Source: Ectocarpus siliculosus (Eukaryota; Sar; Phaeophyceae; Ectocarpales; Ectocarpaceae). From it: a DNA stretch of 64,000 bases. The DNA lies in assembly GCA_000310025.1 (NCBI GenBank), contig FN649742.1, positions 3,580,118 to 3,644,117 on the forward strand, read 5' to 3'. The position numbers and the translations under genes were made by a program. The notes under the pieces were generated by a model. It had not been told where the DNA came from and did not search any database. It saw only the letters and a program-made list of their open reading frames with translations. Numbering within the stretch: the stretch's first letter is position 1; every line of letters starts with the position of its first letter. Positions 1 to 13,900 of the stretch are shown piece by piece.

Positions 1-3000
1 CGACGGCCGGCGTCTGGCCACCGCCTCCAGCGACGGGACCATCAAACTATGGGACCCGTCCTCTGGAAAGCAGGCAAAGAAAAGAAACCATATTCGAGCG
101 TTTTTTTTCACCATGTACTCTGCAAGCACCATTTTAAGAACTCGGAGAGGTTCGTGCGTTGATGCTTCGTTTGTGGGCTTCCGCAGCGTGCACCGTTGGT
201 TTCACACCCAATCGATTCTACTGTCACCGTGGGTTGAACCATGAGTAAATATTCTGCGCATAGCTTGTGCATACACGGTACACAAAAACGACACCGCGGT
301 AATTGTTATGTTGTGCTTTCATCAATGGCAGTTGGTGCTCCCAGATTTCCCCCACCGAACACGCGTGACATTTTTCTCCTTCCCTTTGCACTGGTCACAC
401 TTCTACTACTCTCTCTGCCCCCTCCCCCGAACCGGACAACGTTTTCCATTGATCCCCGCATCTCCCTTCGAACCCCGGGGAAACAGTCAACTGATACGTT
501 AATATGGGGTTTGACCGAATCAAATGAAGGTGCGCGTGCTGACCGGGCATCACGAGGGTTTGCCGGTGTGGGACGTGGCGTGGAGCGGTGACAGCATGTT
601 TCTCGTGTCGTGTGCCGCCGACCGTTCGCTGGTGGTAAGTCGGCGACTCTCTTAGGGTCGGGTGTGTTCTGGGTTTCCCAGAAAAGCACTACGCTGCTGT
701 CTGTTGTAGAATATGTCCAGGACGCGGTGGGAGCAGCGCCGGCGCCGGCGACCATATCAGGGACAAAGGAGGCGTTTGTCTTGTGCGCGTTACTGTGCGT
801 GTCACCGGTGGCTACGAACGTATCAACTTTGAACAAAGCACATACACATGTACCCTACGATTTATATACAGTAGCCTGGTAGAAGTTTCAAAATGGCGCC
901 GAAATGCTGTAGTCTCCGATTGATCCTGTTTTCACGACCTATGTCGTGGTTGCATATGTTTTTGTAGATCTGGAACACCGCCGCGGCGGAACCTTTCGTC
1001 CGGCGCTTCCTTGGGCACTCCGACCACGTCAAGCGGTGCGCGTTCGCCGACACAAGGGGACAGGCGGTACTATCTTGTGGCAGCGACGGCACGGTGAGTT
1101 ACGACTAATGGGTATTACATGTTTCGACTTTCTCCGCTGTCCCCGACCCCCTCCACAAAATTCAAGATTCTTGGTATTGCCGTGGCTGCGTCTTGGAGTG
1201 TGTACCCTGGAAAGCAATCTAGGCGCTGTAAGCTTTCTTGCGGACATAGAAGTAGGGATGGACTTGCCCCAAATGCAATTTACGACACTGTTTTACGCTA
1301 CGAGGGCCCATTGGACGGAAAGTCGGCGATTGCGATAAAGCACGTCAATGATGAGTGCAAGGCAACTAGTTGCCCTATTTGCGGGTAACGATCATCAGGG
1401 GTTTGCCGAAAAATAGTAGTCGCCTATTGCGATAGGTACTCTCCCACGAGCCCGTTCGACTGGGAGCAAGGGGATGCTGTGGCGTGCGCACTGCTTCGGG
1501 TTCCTTCTACCTAAGAAAGCTGCATGATGCATGGTTTGATGTCATGAACTTTCTGTCTCGTGCCTCGTTCGCCCCCACTACCCCCGCCCCCGATCTGCTT
1601 GGTGGTCATCAATCTATCATCGCGTGGAATTCCGGAATACACAGAAGTTCACCAAGCCGCGCATGCTTAAGTCGCACTACTCCGCAGTGTACCAACACGC
1701 CAAGATGTTTGCCGTGTGCCCGATACATTTGTCGGATCCTCTCACGTGCGTATCCTCATTCAAACGGTCACGAGCGACGACGGATGGCTATTCAACTTCC
1801 GCCGAACTACGTCCCACTAACAGCGGTCGCATTGCTGTCGATCAGCTTGATCCCTGCACAACACGCGCCGACTTCACTCAACATGCCCGCAACACACCAC
1901 GCCACACGTATCATGAAACAGAAAGGCACGTATAGGGCAAAATCTTACCTCTCCCTCCTCCGATCCTCCAACAAACTATCGAACACAGGTGAGAAAGTGG
2001 GTGCTGACACCGAACGTTCCAGCTCCACCGCCCAAGCCGTTCGTGACTCACAAGACGCGCACCTGGGTCATGCTCAACTGGCGGCCGGCGGCGGGGAGCA
2101 ACGAGCAGGTCACGGCGTACGTGGTGTCGTGGAGGTTGGGGCGAAAGGGGAAGTTCGACGACGAGCTGACGGTAAGCAAGTACAAGTACTGAACAGGAGA
2201 AACGGCGTTCACTGATCAAAATTGGCTGTGCAATATCACGCTAGATTGAGAATAGAAGTGGCTACCGATCAAGAATTCTCACGGTTTACATTACATTGGG
2301 CAGGTCTCAGGGCGTATGTTGGGTTTTCTTGGACGAATCCATGTGCGAATGTGAAAGAAGAAAGGAAAGAAGAACGAGGGTTGTTTGGCAACTCACTGAT
2401 TGAGTTCATTCTGCGAAAAGCACACCCGAGTGCGACGAGGTGACCAACCGGGATAGATCGACAACGCAAGCGACCCACGGTAACGCGTTGACAGAAGTGT
2501 TGGGCCGGATGCCAGCGGAAAGCTCTGTGCCTCTACGCGAAAGGAACGACAACGAAGGCAATATCAGGACAAAGAGTCGGCCCTGATATTAATACTCTTC
2601 TTGGTTTTACTTCGACGTCCGAACGCTACCGAACGAAGGTCGCCGGGGACCAACTTCGGCGCGATGTTACCGGCCTGCTACCGGGGTCGCTCTACTTCTT
2701 CCGCGTCGCGGGCGTCAACAGGATGGGACAGGGGCCGTGGAGCGAAGCGACAGACATGGCGCGTAAACACACGAAACCAAGGAAAATTCATACATATATT
2801 CATATATTTTTGACGTAAACCGTATATATGTGGGAATGCATCGGAAATAGTCTTGATGTTGTTGTTACGTGCAAGATATTGCGATACCTGGTTGGATAGA
2901 CTTCGTCATGGTAGCGATGTATCCTAAAATTGTTCGGACTATAGATTTGGTCGTGTTCGTGTTTTGTGGCTACGCTTGTCGATGTGTCCAGGTCGACACG

Positions 3001-6000
3001 GAAATGGATCTGCCGTTGGCGATGGAGCGACCGAACGTGGAGGCCGTCACGCCCTATTCCATCGCCATTAGCTTCTTCGCACCGCGACCGACCCTACCCA
3101 AGATGAAGATACAGACCTTCGTGTTGCAGGTAGGAAGGGCTGCTCGGTTTGGAGGCAACTACTGTGGATTTGTGTGCAGGACAATACTACAAGCAATGAT
3201 TCGTTTGATTATTGACAAAGGACTGGAGGATATCGTAATTTAGCAGATATATTCGGGTAATTCTTGACACGCTTCTGACTACATGAAATGCGGATGTCAA
3301 GAAATTACTTGACGGCATTAGTGCGACGAAAATATTACGCTGAACGATGAGCACTTCCTTTGCCCTATTGAGTTTCCGTGCCTTTGAGCTCTAGGGGGGC
3401 GACTGAATCCTTCTCCACGACGGCAAGTGAACACGCACCGAATGATGTAAAGTACTCGTCAGGTTTTAGTGCATCTGCGTACATGCACCCATTTGCCCCA
3501 CACAGCTACATTGGGAATTTTCGCTCAGCATCGTTTCGTGCACGTGCCATTCTAAAACGCCACCATCGCTAGGCGAAGGGGGGAGGGCTAGACTTCGACG
3601 AGAGCGACACCCAGGAGTTCACGTGGAAGGAGGCTATGGCGGGGGCGGCAGCCCTAAGGGTAAGGTCCGCCGTCACTACTTATGAATAACCACGCCACCA
3701 ACCCTTCACACGTCATTGCGATAGTATCCATGCATACTTTGGTTGCAACGAATGCAGAAGAAAGTGCACCCGTGCACAGGGCGAATCCCCTACCACTCTC
3801 CTTGGACTTTCTATGCACGCCCCCCTCTAGTGGTGCAAGATAAACGCATGCGTAACCGTATGGATAACAACTTTCACTTCTTGAAGTCAGCAGCGGCAAG
3901 CAAATAACGCAACACGTCACAACTCATTCGTCTTCTTCTTTTGATTTCCATACACCGATATCAACCACCATCTCAGCGCACCCGTCAGCCCACTATTTCA
4001 AAAGGCAAAGCGAACCAAAACTACTGTAGTTTAGTACGACTTCATCACGGAGTGAGTGTGTTGATAATCGCCGTGATAGTCGTTTCGGGTGTGCATGGGG
4101 CGTCACGTGTGCGTTCACGTGCGCCCGTTTTTTCGTGGTTTTCAGCCAGCTGCACGCACAGCATTAGCAGCATTCGGGGTTCCAATGTACGGCAGCGCGA
4201 CTGAAACGGCGTACTTGGGTGCCAGGCGGCCGGAAACACCTGAAACGGTTTGCCCCCAACCTCACTGAAAACACAAATGCGTTCACGCCTGTATGTGTGT
4301 GTGTCTCAGCGCCATCCCAGTTTTGTGAACTTCAGTCTTTACACCTTTGGGCACATTGAATGGACGTACCAGCCAGGATCATGCAGGAGGAAGGCCACGG
4401 TGGAGTTATTTCTTCTTCTCTTCCGTCCTCTGTACTACACGGAAAAGCGTGTCGATCCACAACAACGAGATCATGCCGATATCGACGTTCGGCGGTGTGT
4501 TTGATTGGGCTGCCACCCTGCCCTACATCTGCCCAACCAACCCCGCCAAAAGTTGGCATGCGCGAAACTCTTTCGTAGTTCTTTACGGTCCCCCGGGTTT
4601 TGTTTGTTTCAGGTTTTGTCTCACCCTTTTGCGCATTCCCGCTTGTTGTACGCGAAACCTCTATAGTTTAATACTGTTTGCTGCTGGATGCTGTCAGGGG
4701 AAAGAGAGGATGCACGCGATCACCCAGAGGCAGTCGATCGTTTCCATTTCGAGATCGCGGTCGGTAACTTCGATGGCGACGACGGGGGATCGGGGCAGTT
4801 CTGAAAGCGGGCGCGTCGGCAGTATCCAGATTGGTAGCTTCGCAAATACCACCGAGGTGGCAGGGTGCGTGGACGGGGAAGGGATTGCGGAAACGATTAG
4901 TGGGAGCACCGAAAGCGGGAGCGTGGGCGTCGTCAGACTCGGCAGCTTTGCCAACACAACTGACGGGGTCGCGGCGGCAGACGGGGCATCGGGGGAAGTC
5001 ATGGATAGTGGGAGCACCGAAAGCGGAAGCGTCGGCATCGTCAGACTCGGCAGCTTTGCCAAGATAGCCGACGGGGCGGCGGGCGCAGACGGGGCATCGG
5101 CGGGGGTAGTGGATAGTGGGAGCACCGAAAGTGGTAGCGTCGGTGTCGTAAAGCTCGGCAGCTTGGACGGGAGTAGTGCCACTTTTGGGATGGTACCAGT
5201 TGCAGCGGAAGGGTCCCAAGACATGGGTGGGGACGGAGGGGCGGGGGGGATGTTAGCAGGAGGTGATGGCAGCGACGACCGACAACGCGGGAGTGTAGCT
5301 ATTGTCAAGCATGGCTCTTTTGCGAAGGGTAACATCGCTGAAACCCAACCAGCTGCAGCAGATGGCACGCAAGGGGCAGAGGGAACGGCACAAGCAAGAA
5401 CAACGGCGGGGGGACCGGAAAGGATGGCATCAGGTGAGGGCGACGAGAGTGGACAGAGCGGGCAGGCCCCGTTCGTCAGGCTCAGCAACTTCGCCAGGCG
5501 CAACACCAGGATAGGCCGCGTCGACCACAAGTTGCGCAGGCACCAACGGCGCCGGCGCAAGGCTCATCACTACCTCATGTCGCTAACTTACACGGGGCTG
5601 CAGCCTGGGATGGACTACCACATCAGGGTTGCTGGAATCAGCAGCGTAGGACAGGTCGGTGTTGCCCTATGATAGCACGATGCTGCGAGCACGTAGCTCA
5701 CTCACGCGTTCATGGTTTCGATACTAGGACATTTGTTGTGGTACGCCCGATGTGTGGTGGCCCACTTGCGTTAGGTTGTGACCTGTTCTGTGGACTATTT
5801 GTGTCAACCAAATAGGTATTGATTCTTTCGGAGGTTCTCACCGAGAGACGGTACATCAATGCGCCCCTATTCTCAACTTTCCGCAGCGTTTGACCTCTTC
5901 GAGCTCTGTCCCACGCTATGTTAGACGTGAGTGGGCAAGGGCGTAACTTACACAGCATAAACCGATCCCTCGTTGTGTTGGTGGTAACCTGCCGCACATG

Positions 6001-9000
6001 AGAAGCTTGTCTTGACTGACGTGTGAAGGCAGTAGCCAGGGAGCAAAAAGGGTTAGGCATTTATACCCTTTTGCTACACCCATCCCAGTTCAAGGCCTGA
6101 AGCTGTTCTCTCTCAGGGCAACCAAAGTCGTTTTCGTTTTCGTTTTCGTCAGTCGCTGCTTGCACCATCCGTTTTTGTTTCTGTTGAAACACACACACTC
6201 TTACCCTTCGTGAGCAAACACTCTGTGCGCAATAGGGAAGTGACCCCGGGTTGTAAGCACCCCAAGCACTCGTATTTGAATATCTCTTGATTACGCACGC
6301 TAGATCTCGCTGTTTATCCCCCTTCCCGCATAATACATCACGAAGGCAACGGGGAGATGCTATTAATATGGCCGCAACGCGTATGAAATGTATCACACGC
6401 TTCTCTTCCGTCCCTTTCTCCACACGATACGTTTGTTTTCCGACAGGGTGCTTTCTCGGTGCCGACGTTTTCTGCCCGCACGCCTTCCGTTCGTCCCCAC
6501 GCGTGTCCGCCCCCAACGGCGTCTTCGATTTTTTTAACGGCAATCATGATTTCCTGGGCGGAGGGGGACGACGGAGGCTCTTCTATCACAGGATTTTTCT
6601 TGCGCCCCGTTGGGGGGGGGCAAGCGGAAGAGGTGAGTCATACCATGCAGCAAATCTGCTCTGTGAAACAAAAGCGAAACTGCCTGGTGGCCCTATCAGT
6701 ACGTTCCTCATTTGGATAGGCGCGCAATGTTTTACGGTATTTGGTGGGTAACTGCTCACGAAACACTCCAGATCAGTAAGGCCTGTGATATTACCATCAT
6801 ACCGACGTTGACAACGAGAGGCAGACAGACGTATCGCTACGAACGAGGCACGACTGTTTTTTTCTTTTTCTTACGGTAGCGTATACCATCAGGAGGCTCA
6901 GTCATCCGAAACTACGGTTGTGTCCCCGCTGGTGGCGTTAGGGGGAGGGATTGTGATTGATAGAGCAAAACACGCAGAGGGGTTAGAATTCCCTCCACAG
7001 GCGACAGAATATAATAATCAGGGCTTTTTGGAGAGAAAGAAAGCCCCTGATGTCGCCATACCCACACCACCTAGCAGAGGCAGACAGATATTTCTACATT
7101 ATCTGCAAGTGGTACTGATCTTGGGCCTCCTCTCTCATAGTTCGTACGGATCTGCCGGTGCGCTACCGGGTGTGTGTGTGGGAAGAGTCGTGATCGCACC
7201 GCGTAGCGAAAACCCGTTCTTATCTCCCCAGCAGAACGCAGGAGGAGGCAACAAATGGTAGAAACATTGATGTCATTGTTGGAAACTCCATGGGTTCTGG
7301 GGAAAATATGTTGTATTGTTGAGACCTTGGGTCGAGAGACAGGGTAGCAGAGTGGAGTGGGCGAGGGTGGGGCTAGCACCGCAGCACCGCAGCACCATCC
7401 ATGTCGCTCGATCAACGCACAAAAGCAGAACGCAATGTACCGGAACACAAAAATATCGGAACACAAAGACTTAAACAGGGGCTAACGTACTTCACAACGT
7501 ACCATGAATCCTCTGGCTGATGCACTATCCACAAAGAACACACTCGGGGCAATGCACCTACCACGAAGAACATTCCCACAGAACGTTCCTCGCTGTTCTG
7601 GGAATATGTGGCTACTCATCGATCTGCAACGCCGACAGTCCCGCAATTCAAACTGTCCAATCAAATTGTTCTACGTTACTCTGTCGACACACACAGCAGC
7701 AACTATCACGAACAGTCATTGCATGGTGACGTTGGAACAGGCTAGAGCCACCATCATTCCTCCATGAAAAATAACATACTTCTCGCTGTGTGACGGTCAT
7801 TCCCACCTCGGGTACCCCCCCCGTTCCTCAACATCTCATCACGGCACCCCCCACACTTCTCCTCTCTCTCCCTCTTGCCCTCCCCCCCGCTGTATGACCA
7901 CGTTGTTACGACTCCGTTGCAACCACGAGAAGATCTCCGTCCCAAGGATAAAGCGATCCTACCTGATCGAGGGCCTCCTTAAGGGGCACACCTACCGTTT
8001 TCAGGTGCGGGCGGCCAACAACGAGGGCATCGGTCCCTGGTCCGAGCCAAGCCAGCCGGTGCGAACCCTGACCGAGCGCCCCTCGCCCCCGCGCGCCCCG
8101 GCTCTCTCAATCTCGCATCCGCCGCCGGGGCCGCTGTCGCTGTGGTTGTCGTTGTTCCTTCCCGATGAAGACGGGGGTGACCCCGTCACTGCCATGCTCT
8201 TGGAAACTCGGCGACATGGCGGAACGCAGCCGCCGGAGTGGTCCCGCTGTGAGCGCCACCCGGTCCCTTCCACCATCGACAAAGGAAATCAACATGGCTC
8301 TTCTCCTGCGTCCACTTCTGCTGCTCCGACTGGACGCGATGGCGGAGACGGGGGCGACCGCAGCAGCGGCGACGGGAAGGCCGGCGGGATTCTTGAGCCC
8401 CGACGAGCAGGGCGAGGTGGTCTTGGCGACACAGGGGGCATTCCAGGCTCAACTCGAGAGGCGAGGAAGTGCTGCGAGATCGTGGTTCTTGTGGAAGGCC
8501 TCCAGCCTCGGACGTACTACTCGTTCCGGGCGTCGGCTGTTAACGCCCGGGGCGCTAGCGATCCCGGGCCGCCATGCCGTCGGGCGCGCACCTCTGCCCC
8601 GCGACCTCCGTCTTGGGTTCTGGCACAGGACATTGTCAACACCACCGCCGTCGCTGCCCCTACGGCCCCGGCAACCACGCCCTCACCAACAAAAAGTGTC
8701 GGTGGCATCGCTGGCGTGGCTTTCCGTTGCCTTCCTCCCCGGGCGGCGTCCTCGGGGCTCGGAGCTTGCACCGTTCGATGGGAAGAGCCGTTTTCGAACG
8801 GGGCTGCAGTTGAGCAGTATCAGGTCGAAGTTGTGAGCTTAGGACCAGAGGTCGAAGGCAACAACGTCGGGGGGGGGGGGGGCAGGGACGAACAGGTCGA
8901 GGATGCCGACAAATTCAGTGCTAACACTCCAGAAGCACCTTTGAAGGAGGAGGAAGGCGCGTCGGGCGACGCGAAGAAAGGCAACGGCATTGGCCGGGAC

Positions 9001-9357
9001 GATCAACAAGACGGTCCTTGTAATCAGCCAACGGTGTCTGCAGTCATGCATAAGGCGAAGACAGACGAACCATCGGAGACAACGACTGCGTCACCACCGC
9101 GGCCGCCGCCGCCGCCGGAAGTGGTGGTCTTGCCGGCACCACAGCTCCCGGGGCGAGAGGGGGGAACGGTGGTAAGAGAGGTAAAGGAAAGATTCCCGCG
9201 CCCGGTTCCCTCTCACCTTCGGCATCTCGTCATCAGAGGTCTAGCCACGGGTGGCGACTACGTATTTCGAGTCTCGGCGAGCAATGCGGCGGGAATGGGC
9301 GAGTCCGGGCCGTGGACGGAGGTTGTGCGTGTTGTAGATCCTGCTGACGAATGTTGA
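1..9357 (+). CDS. WD40-repeat and fibronectin type III protein, 5' part missing
   Basis: Large multi-exon gene whose start lies left of the window. Supported exons: 1-73, 530-634, 968-1093, 2023-2171, 2639-2762, 2992-3129, 3573-3659, 4698-5654, 6447-6632 and about 7930-9357 (TGA). The first three encode WD40 repeats (for example SSDGTIKLWD, LTGHHEG, LGHSDHVKRCAF). The rest encodes about five fibronectin III domains, recognised by W..P and G..Y.FRV.A.N..G.G.WSE patterns (YFFRVAGVNRMGQGPWSE, YRFQVRAANNEGIGPWSE, YVFRVSASNAAGMGESGPW). Exon 4698-5654 inserts a long Gly/Ser-rich repeat tract inside one FN3 domain. Phases join cleanly except between 1093 and 2023 and between 2762 and 2992, where at least one small exon each is unresolved. 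The first intron appears to use a GC donor. WD40 plus FN3 suggests a protein-interaction scaffold; I do not recognise a named family, so no function is claimed. Confidence 0.8.
73..530 (+). other. Probable GC-AG intron in the WD40 region
   Basis: The WD40 exon reads open through WDPSSGKQ and meets no GT near the expected boundary. The sequence at the boundary is CAG|GCAAAG, the usual context of the rare GC donor class. Joining it to the AG at 528-529 restores an in-frame WD40 sequence (SGKQ followed by VRVLTGHH) with phase 0 on both sides. Confidence 0.55.
4770..5180 (+). repeat. Coding tandem repeat, GSTESGSVG(V/I)V(R/K)LGSF type
   Basis: At least three near-identical copies plus two degenerate ones (from SSESGRVGSIQIGSF to RGSVAIVKHGSF near 5290) occur in frame. 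The period is about 105-114 bases in the clear copies. The repeat sits inside an FN3 domain of the WD40/FN3 protein, between the segment ending at 3659 and the GLQPGMDYHIRVAG strand at about 5598. It looks like a length-variable flexible insert. Confidence 0.8.
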
Positions 9358-10919
9358 TTACTCTGGCATGGCACGTTCGACATTATACGAACAGAGTGAT
9401 GACTATGGTCTGTTGGTGTGTGTTGTGCTTATTGCATATATTTTGATTTGGCGTGGGTCACCCTAGTGTTGTGTAAATGTAAATTTTTCTAAGAGGAACA
9501 GGTGGTTGCTCCGAAAGCAAAACTATCGCTACGAAACTCGCCTCCAGTTTCATCTTTTCATGGTTGGTTCTACTTGTTTGTTGCCTCTACATGTTGGCAA
9601 ACCGGAACACTTGGAGTGTTCATCTTGATTTTACCGTCGTTCGTAGTACCTGGATATCGTAAGGTGCACCTACAGAGTAGATACAGACGATTCACGCTGC
9701 TGTCTGTGGGCATTTGCACATCAGAATCGCAGATATATAGACTACTGCAAGGGATTGAATTGCCTACCCCGCGGCTCATTACCCCATCCGATGTAGACTA
9801 GTCATACAAGTTGCAGCAGCAAAGCCATTAGTCTAGTCTAGAAGTTGGGGGTTGGACTATGCACCCACGGGCGAACCTTCAGTTTATAGTTTGCAGCAGG
9901 CGCAGACGAGAGTCAGAGTGAGGGGGCTGCTACGAAAGCTCCGCGTTAGAGAGAGCTGGGCCGATCACGGGCGTTGACTACGGGCTGCTGTGTGTAGACG
10001 TGTAGACTATATGTATACCGCTCACTGTACACGGAGCTGCTGTTGTTACCTTTCATATATATCCATGTTTGTCTTCCCTACGGATCGAGTCAGCTGCAAT
10101 TGGTGATGGAGGGTGATGATGAGCTTGTCTACTGTAGCATTCGTTGGAACGCGTGTACTAAAATGATTCACCGTCGGTCGGTGTACAAAAATTGGCCGCA
10201 GAGTCAGCCAGTCATGGTGAACAAAACAGTATGTACGAGAGGCAGCAGTAGTAGACTATCATGTATCATGCGTCGTAGACGAGCCGGGGTTCAGCGGTCG
10301 GGTGTCGGGTGTACTCAGAACTCAGAACCATCCGGAACGGAACATGACAACGTCCATTGATGATATCGTTTGTTTCCCCCAGGGTTATTCCAGCAGCACA
10401 AAGTCTGCGACACACCCTCGACGAAAATCTTAGGCTGGTAGTCCTCTTCGATGCTACTTGTATGAGTATGCGTGGTGATAAAAAAAAACACTCACTTACC
10501 AAAACTACTATGCATCTACAATATACGGCGACGGAACCAACCTGACCCATGATCCCAGGTCTTCCAGTGATGGATCACGTTGGATCCGGCATCCAATATT
10601 ATAGAGCACAGAGAACTTGATCGATACAAACACGCAGAGTTGTACGCGAAGTAGTAGAACAAAACCAGAGGCAGAGAGAGAAACAGGCAGCCGGTGCAGA
10701 AAGAGAGAGAAAGAGCTGCTGTGAGCCTTGAGCGTGTCAAGGGTCAAGTGTAAAAGTGTCAAGCTCGTTTGTAAGATCTCCGAGATCTACGATGCCATGG
10801 GGGCTCCGCACCACAACACAGGATGTCTCTCTCCACCACAGCGCTCTGAAACAAAGTTGCAGCAGTGTCACCGCCATCACACCCATCTTCCTTCTCACAT
10901 CCCCAACGCGCCTCGAATC
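9358..10919. other. Intergenic region between two + strand genes
   Basis: No exon with family resemblance is visible on either strand. It should hold the 3' UTR of the WD40/FN3 gene and the promoter and 5' UTR of the FOP-like gene. Short TAGTCTAGTCTAG-type palindromic stretches occur near 9830 and CAGCAG runs near 9815. Confidence 0.6.
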
Positions 10920-13900
10920 ATGGAGGACGATGCTGCCCTGCGGGATGTTGTGAAGAAAGCCCTCGAAGGCAAGGGAGTGCTGGCGCAGATCCGGGTGAGG
11001 AGAGTCGAAGAAATCTACTGGATGTGTGGAAGCTCGTGGATAAAAGCAACGGCACAAAAACATCTGAGACTGAAACTGAACGGACGTTTGTAGCAAACCA
11101 AATCGATCGGTGCCCAGGCAAGGGTTGCGACGTAAACAACACCTACAGTAGTGCCAACCTCGAAGTCCCGTGTTGCACTCTCCACGCTCATACTGCAGTT
11201 CACCTCTTTCGTAGACTAATCTTTTTCAACAACAACCAACGTCGATCAATGCAGGCATCGCTGCGGGCCGCTGTGTTTACTGTGGTTGATGAGCACGAGC
11301 GCACGGCAGGCGTGCACGTGCCCAATCCTGCTGCCCTGGCCGTGAAGCATGATACCGTTGGTGAGCAGACCAAAGTATGGTTTGTGGTTTTTGCACATCA
11401 GCGAGGATGTGCTGGAGGTACAAATACCCAGCTGCAAATACCGCCGTGTGTATTGCACAAAAAAAAATGCCGAAATGTTCCCTGGGTCTGATTTGTAGCG
11501 CGATTTCTCCACACCAGTGTGGTTGGCAATGCCAACCGACACGATGTTGGACAGCGTTGCCCGCAGAGGAGTTCTGCGGGCCGGTCCCAGTTTGTTTCTC
11601 TTCCAGAAATTATTATTATTACTGAAGTTGTACTTATAATAGTAGGAGGAGGAGTGTGAGGCGAACTGATACCGCCTCTTTGGTTCTGCAGTTCTGCAGG
11701 TTCTAGCTTGGACGTGTGTTGCACTTGCGTTCAAGCGTGGCTTTGTGTGTGCCCTGCCGCAGCAGTTCGTCTCTTGTGGACTCTTTGTTGACTCAAGCTT
11801 GTTCCAAGTTCTGTACGGCGAACTGAGGGTACGAAGCAAGAGTGATCGGGTGTGCGAGGCTTAACGGAGCCAAGCTTCCGGACGGTCCTACCTCAAAGGT
11901 CATCCGTTATACAACGACACACGTCACCCGTGTAATATCTCATCTTGCCTCTCTGATTGGTCCAACTTGGACCTATGGTGGTACGCTTGCAACTATTTGC
12001 GGTACTTCCTGCTGAGAACTAGCCCTAGGTCATCACTGTACGCTACAGCTGCCTCTTTTGGTCGTATCTGCTGGTCTAACCGGTCGGTTCTGTCGTATAC
12101 ACAGTCGTCAGTACCCTACACACACCGACGGTCCAGAACAGAAGAAAATCTGACAGTTACTCTGAGTCCAAAATAACGCCTCGAGAACTAGACTGAAACC
12201 CATTCTCACCACAGGAGTAGGGCCGATTTTGTAAAAAAAGAAGTCTCGGCAGTTAGGGGCGCGGGGGGGGGATCGCAGGACCTCCTCTGAAAAATCTAGG
12301 AAACGCCAGCATATCTCAGTTTTCCGAAGTCTAACTCCAGTACGACACTACGATCGAAAATTAACCGTCCGCCGCCGTCGCTTGTGTACAATGCTAGTGT
12401 CGGAGACTGTAGCCCTTGTGATACATTGCAGACTAGCCGTCCGCGATTTTCGAAACGAGCCTTCGATGTATCATCGAGATCGGTGTGCAACAAGCAGGGT
12501 TTTTGAAGCTGCTGTGCGGTCCGATTTTGAAACGCTTCAAGCACAATTGCTTCTGGCTAGACCTACACATACATGACCGCAGGCATTCAAATCGACTATG
12601 GCGACGAGTAGGACATGAGAGGGAAGAGCTGCGCTGAAGTTCGCGGACCCACACAATCACATAGATAGGCGCTGATTCGCCGTTGCTGTGTGCTTGAAAC
12701 GTTTCAAAATCGGACCGCACAGCAGCTTCAAAACTCCTGCTTGTTGCAGACCGATCTCGATGATAGAAGGATCGTTCGGAAAATCGCGGACCGCAAGTCT
12801 GCAGTGGATCACAAGGGCTACAATCTCCGACACTAACATTGTTCACAAGCGACGGCGGCGGACGGTTAATTGGCGATCGTTGTTCGTACTGGAGTTAGAA
12901 TTTGGAAAACTGAGATATGCAGGCGTTTCCTGGAAATTTTAGAGGAGGTCCTGCGATCCCCCCTCGCGCCCTTAACGTTGTTGATGCAAACGGCCTCTTT
13001 GATCGAAAACGGTACAAATTAGATGTACAAATTAGTGTGCAGCCGCTTTGAAAGCTTGGACTCCTTGTAGATAGAGTGTAGAGGCATTGAAAGATGGTGT
13101 AGTAGACGTTGTCGGGGTTTGGCCGTGCCCAACCTACTTGACAAAGTTGACATATATGTGATGTTTCACAGGAAAGAAAGAAGGGATGTTTATGTGTAGT
13201 TGTTGCAATGGGCAAAAGGCCAAGGGCAAGCAAGGCAAGGCATGTAGCACAATGGGATAGCCTCCGGATAAGGCAAGGCTTTTTAGGTTTTTGTCCTAAA
13301 ACGGTCCATCGGACACACGCACGCCTTGCCGTCTTTCAGGTCACCTTCATCTTGCTGACTGTAACCTTCATCGCTGCTGAACTGACAAGCTGTCGTCGCC
13401 CATTGTGTTCTTCTCTGTGCCGACTGTGTTGCTATCTCGAGTGTAAGACGAAGATAACCTTGCTCGCACATTCAATGGATCATCCGACGTCAGAATTGAA
13501 TCCACATATTCTGGAATGGCTCCATGCTCGCCATACGAGTTGAGATTCTCTCGACTGAGACGTAGGGATTTCGCCAGGAAAAAACCGACGACAAGTTGGC
13601 CATCTTTGTCGACCATCTAATCGTTTATGTCCCTGATCGTCGATTTACGCGTGCCCAATAGCCGGCCAAGGTCGGAGGGTTTCGGTTTCTTCTTTCCCGC
13701 TGGAATCACCGTGATCACATCCAGCAGACCAGTGGCCGTCAATGGCAACTCTTTCGCAACAGAGCTGGAGTTGTTTGCGTAGAACACAAAAGTTCCTCCC
13801 ATAGATCTCTTCGCGCCGTTCCCAGGAACGTTGTTCACGCGCCTTGGTTCCAATGCTACAACGCGACCTTTCGTTCGAATCGGGTACGCAGCGGCGTGCT

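Noticed and set aside
1484-2215. 243-codon + strand open frame
   Set aside because: It overlaps the FN3 exon 2023-2171 in another frame and shows no family resemblance. A segment at about 1645-1740 might hide an unresolved exon, but no boundary could be supported.
4694-5560. 288-codon open frame antisense to the repeat exon of the WD40/FN3 gene
   Set aside because: Complement of the GSTESGSVG repeat; the sense frame continues FN3 domains in phase and explains the sequence.
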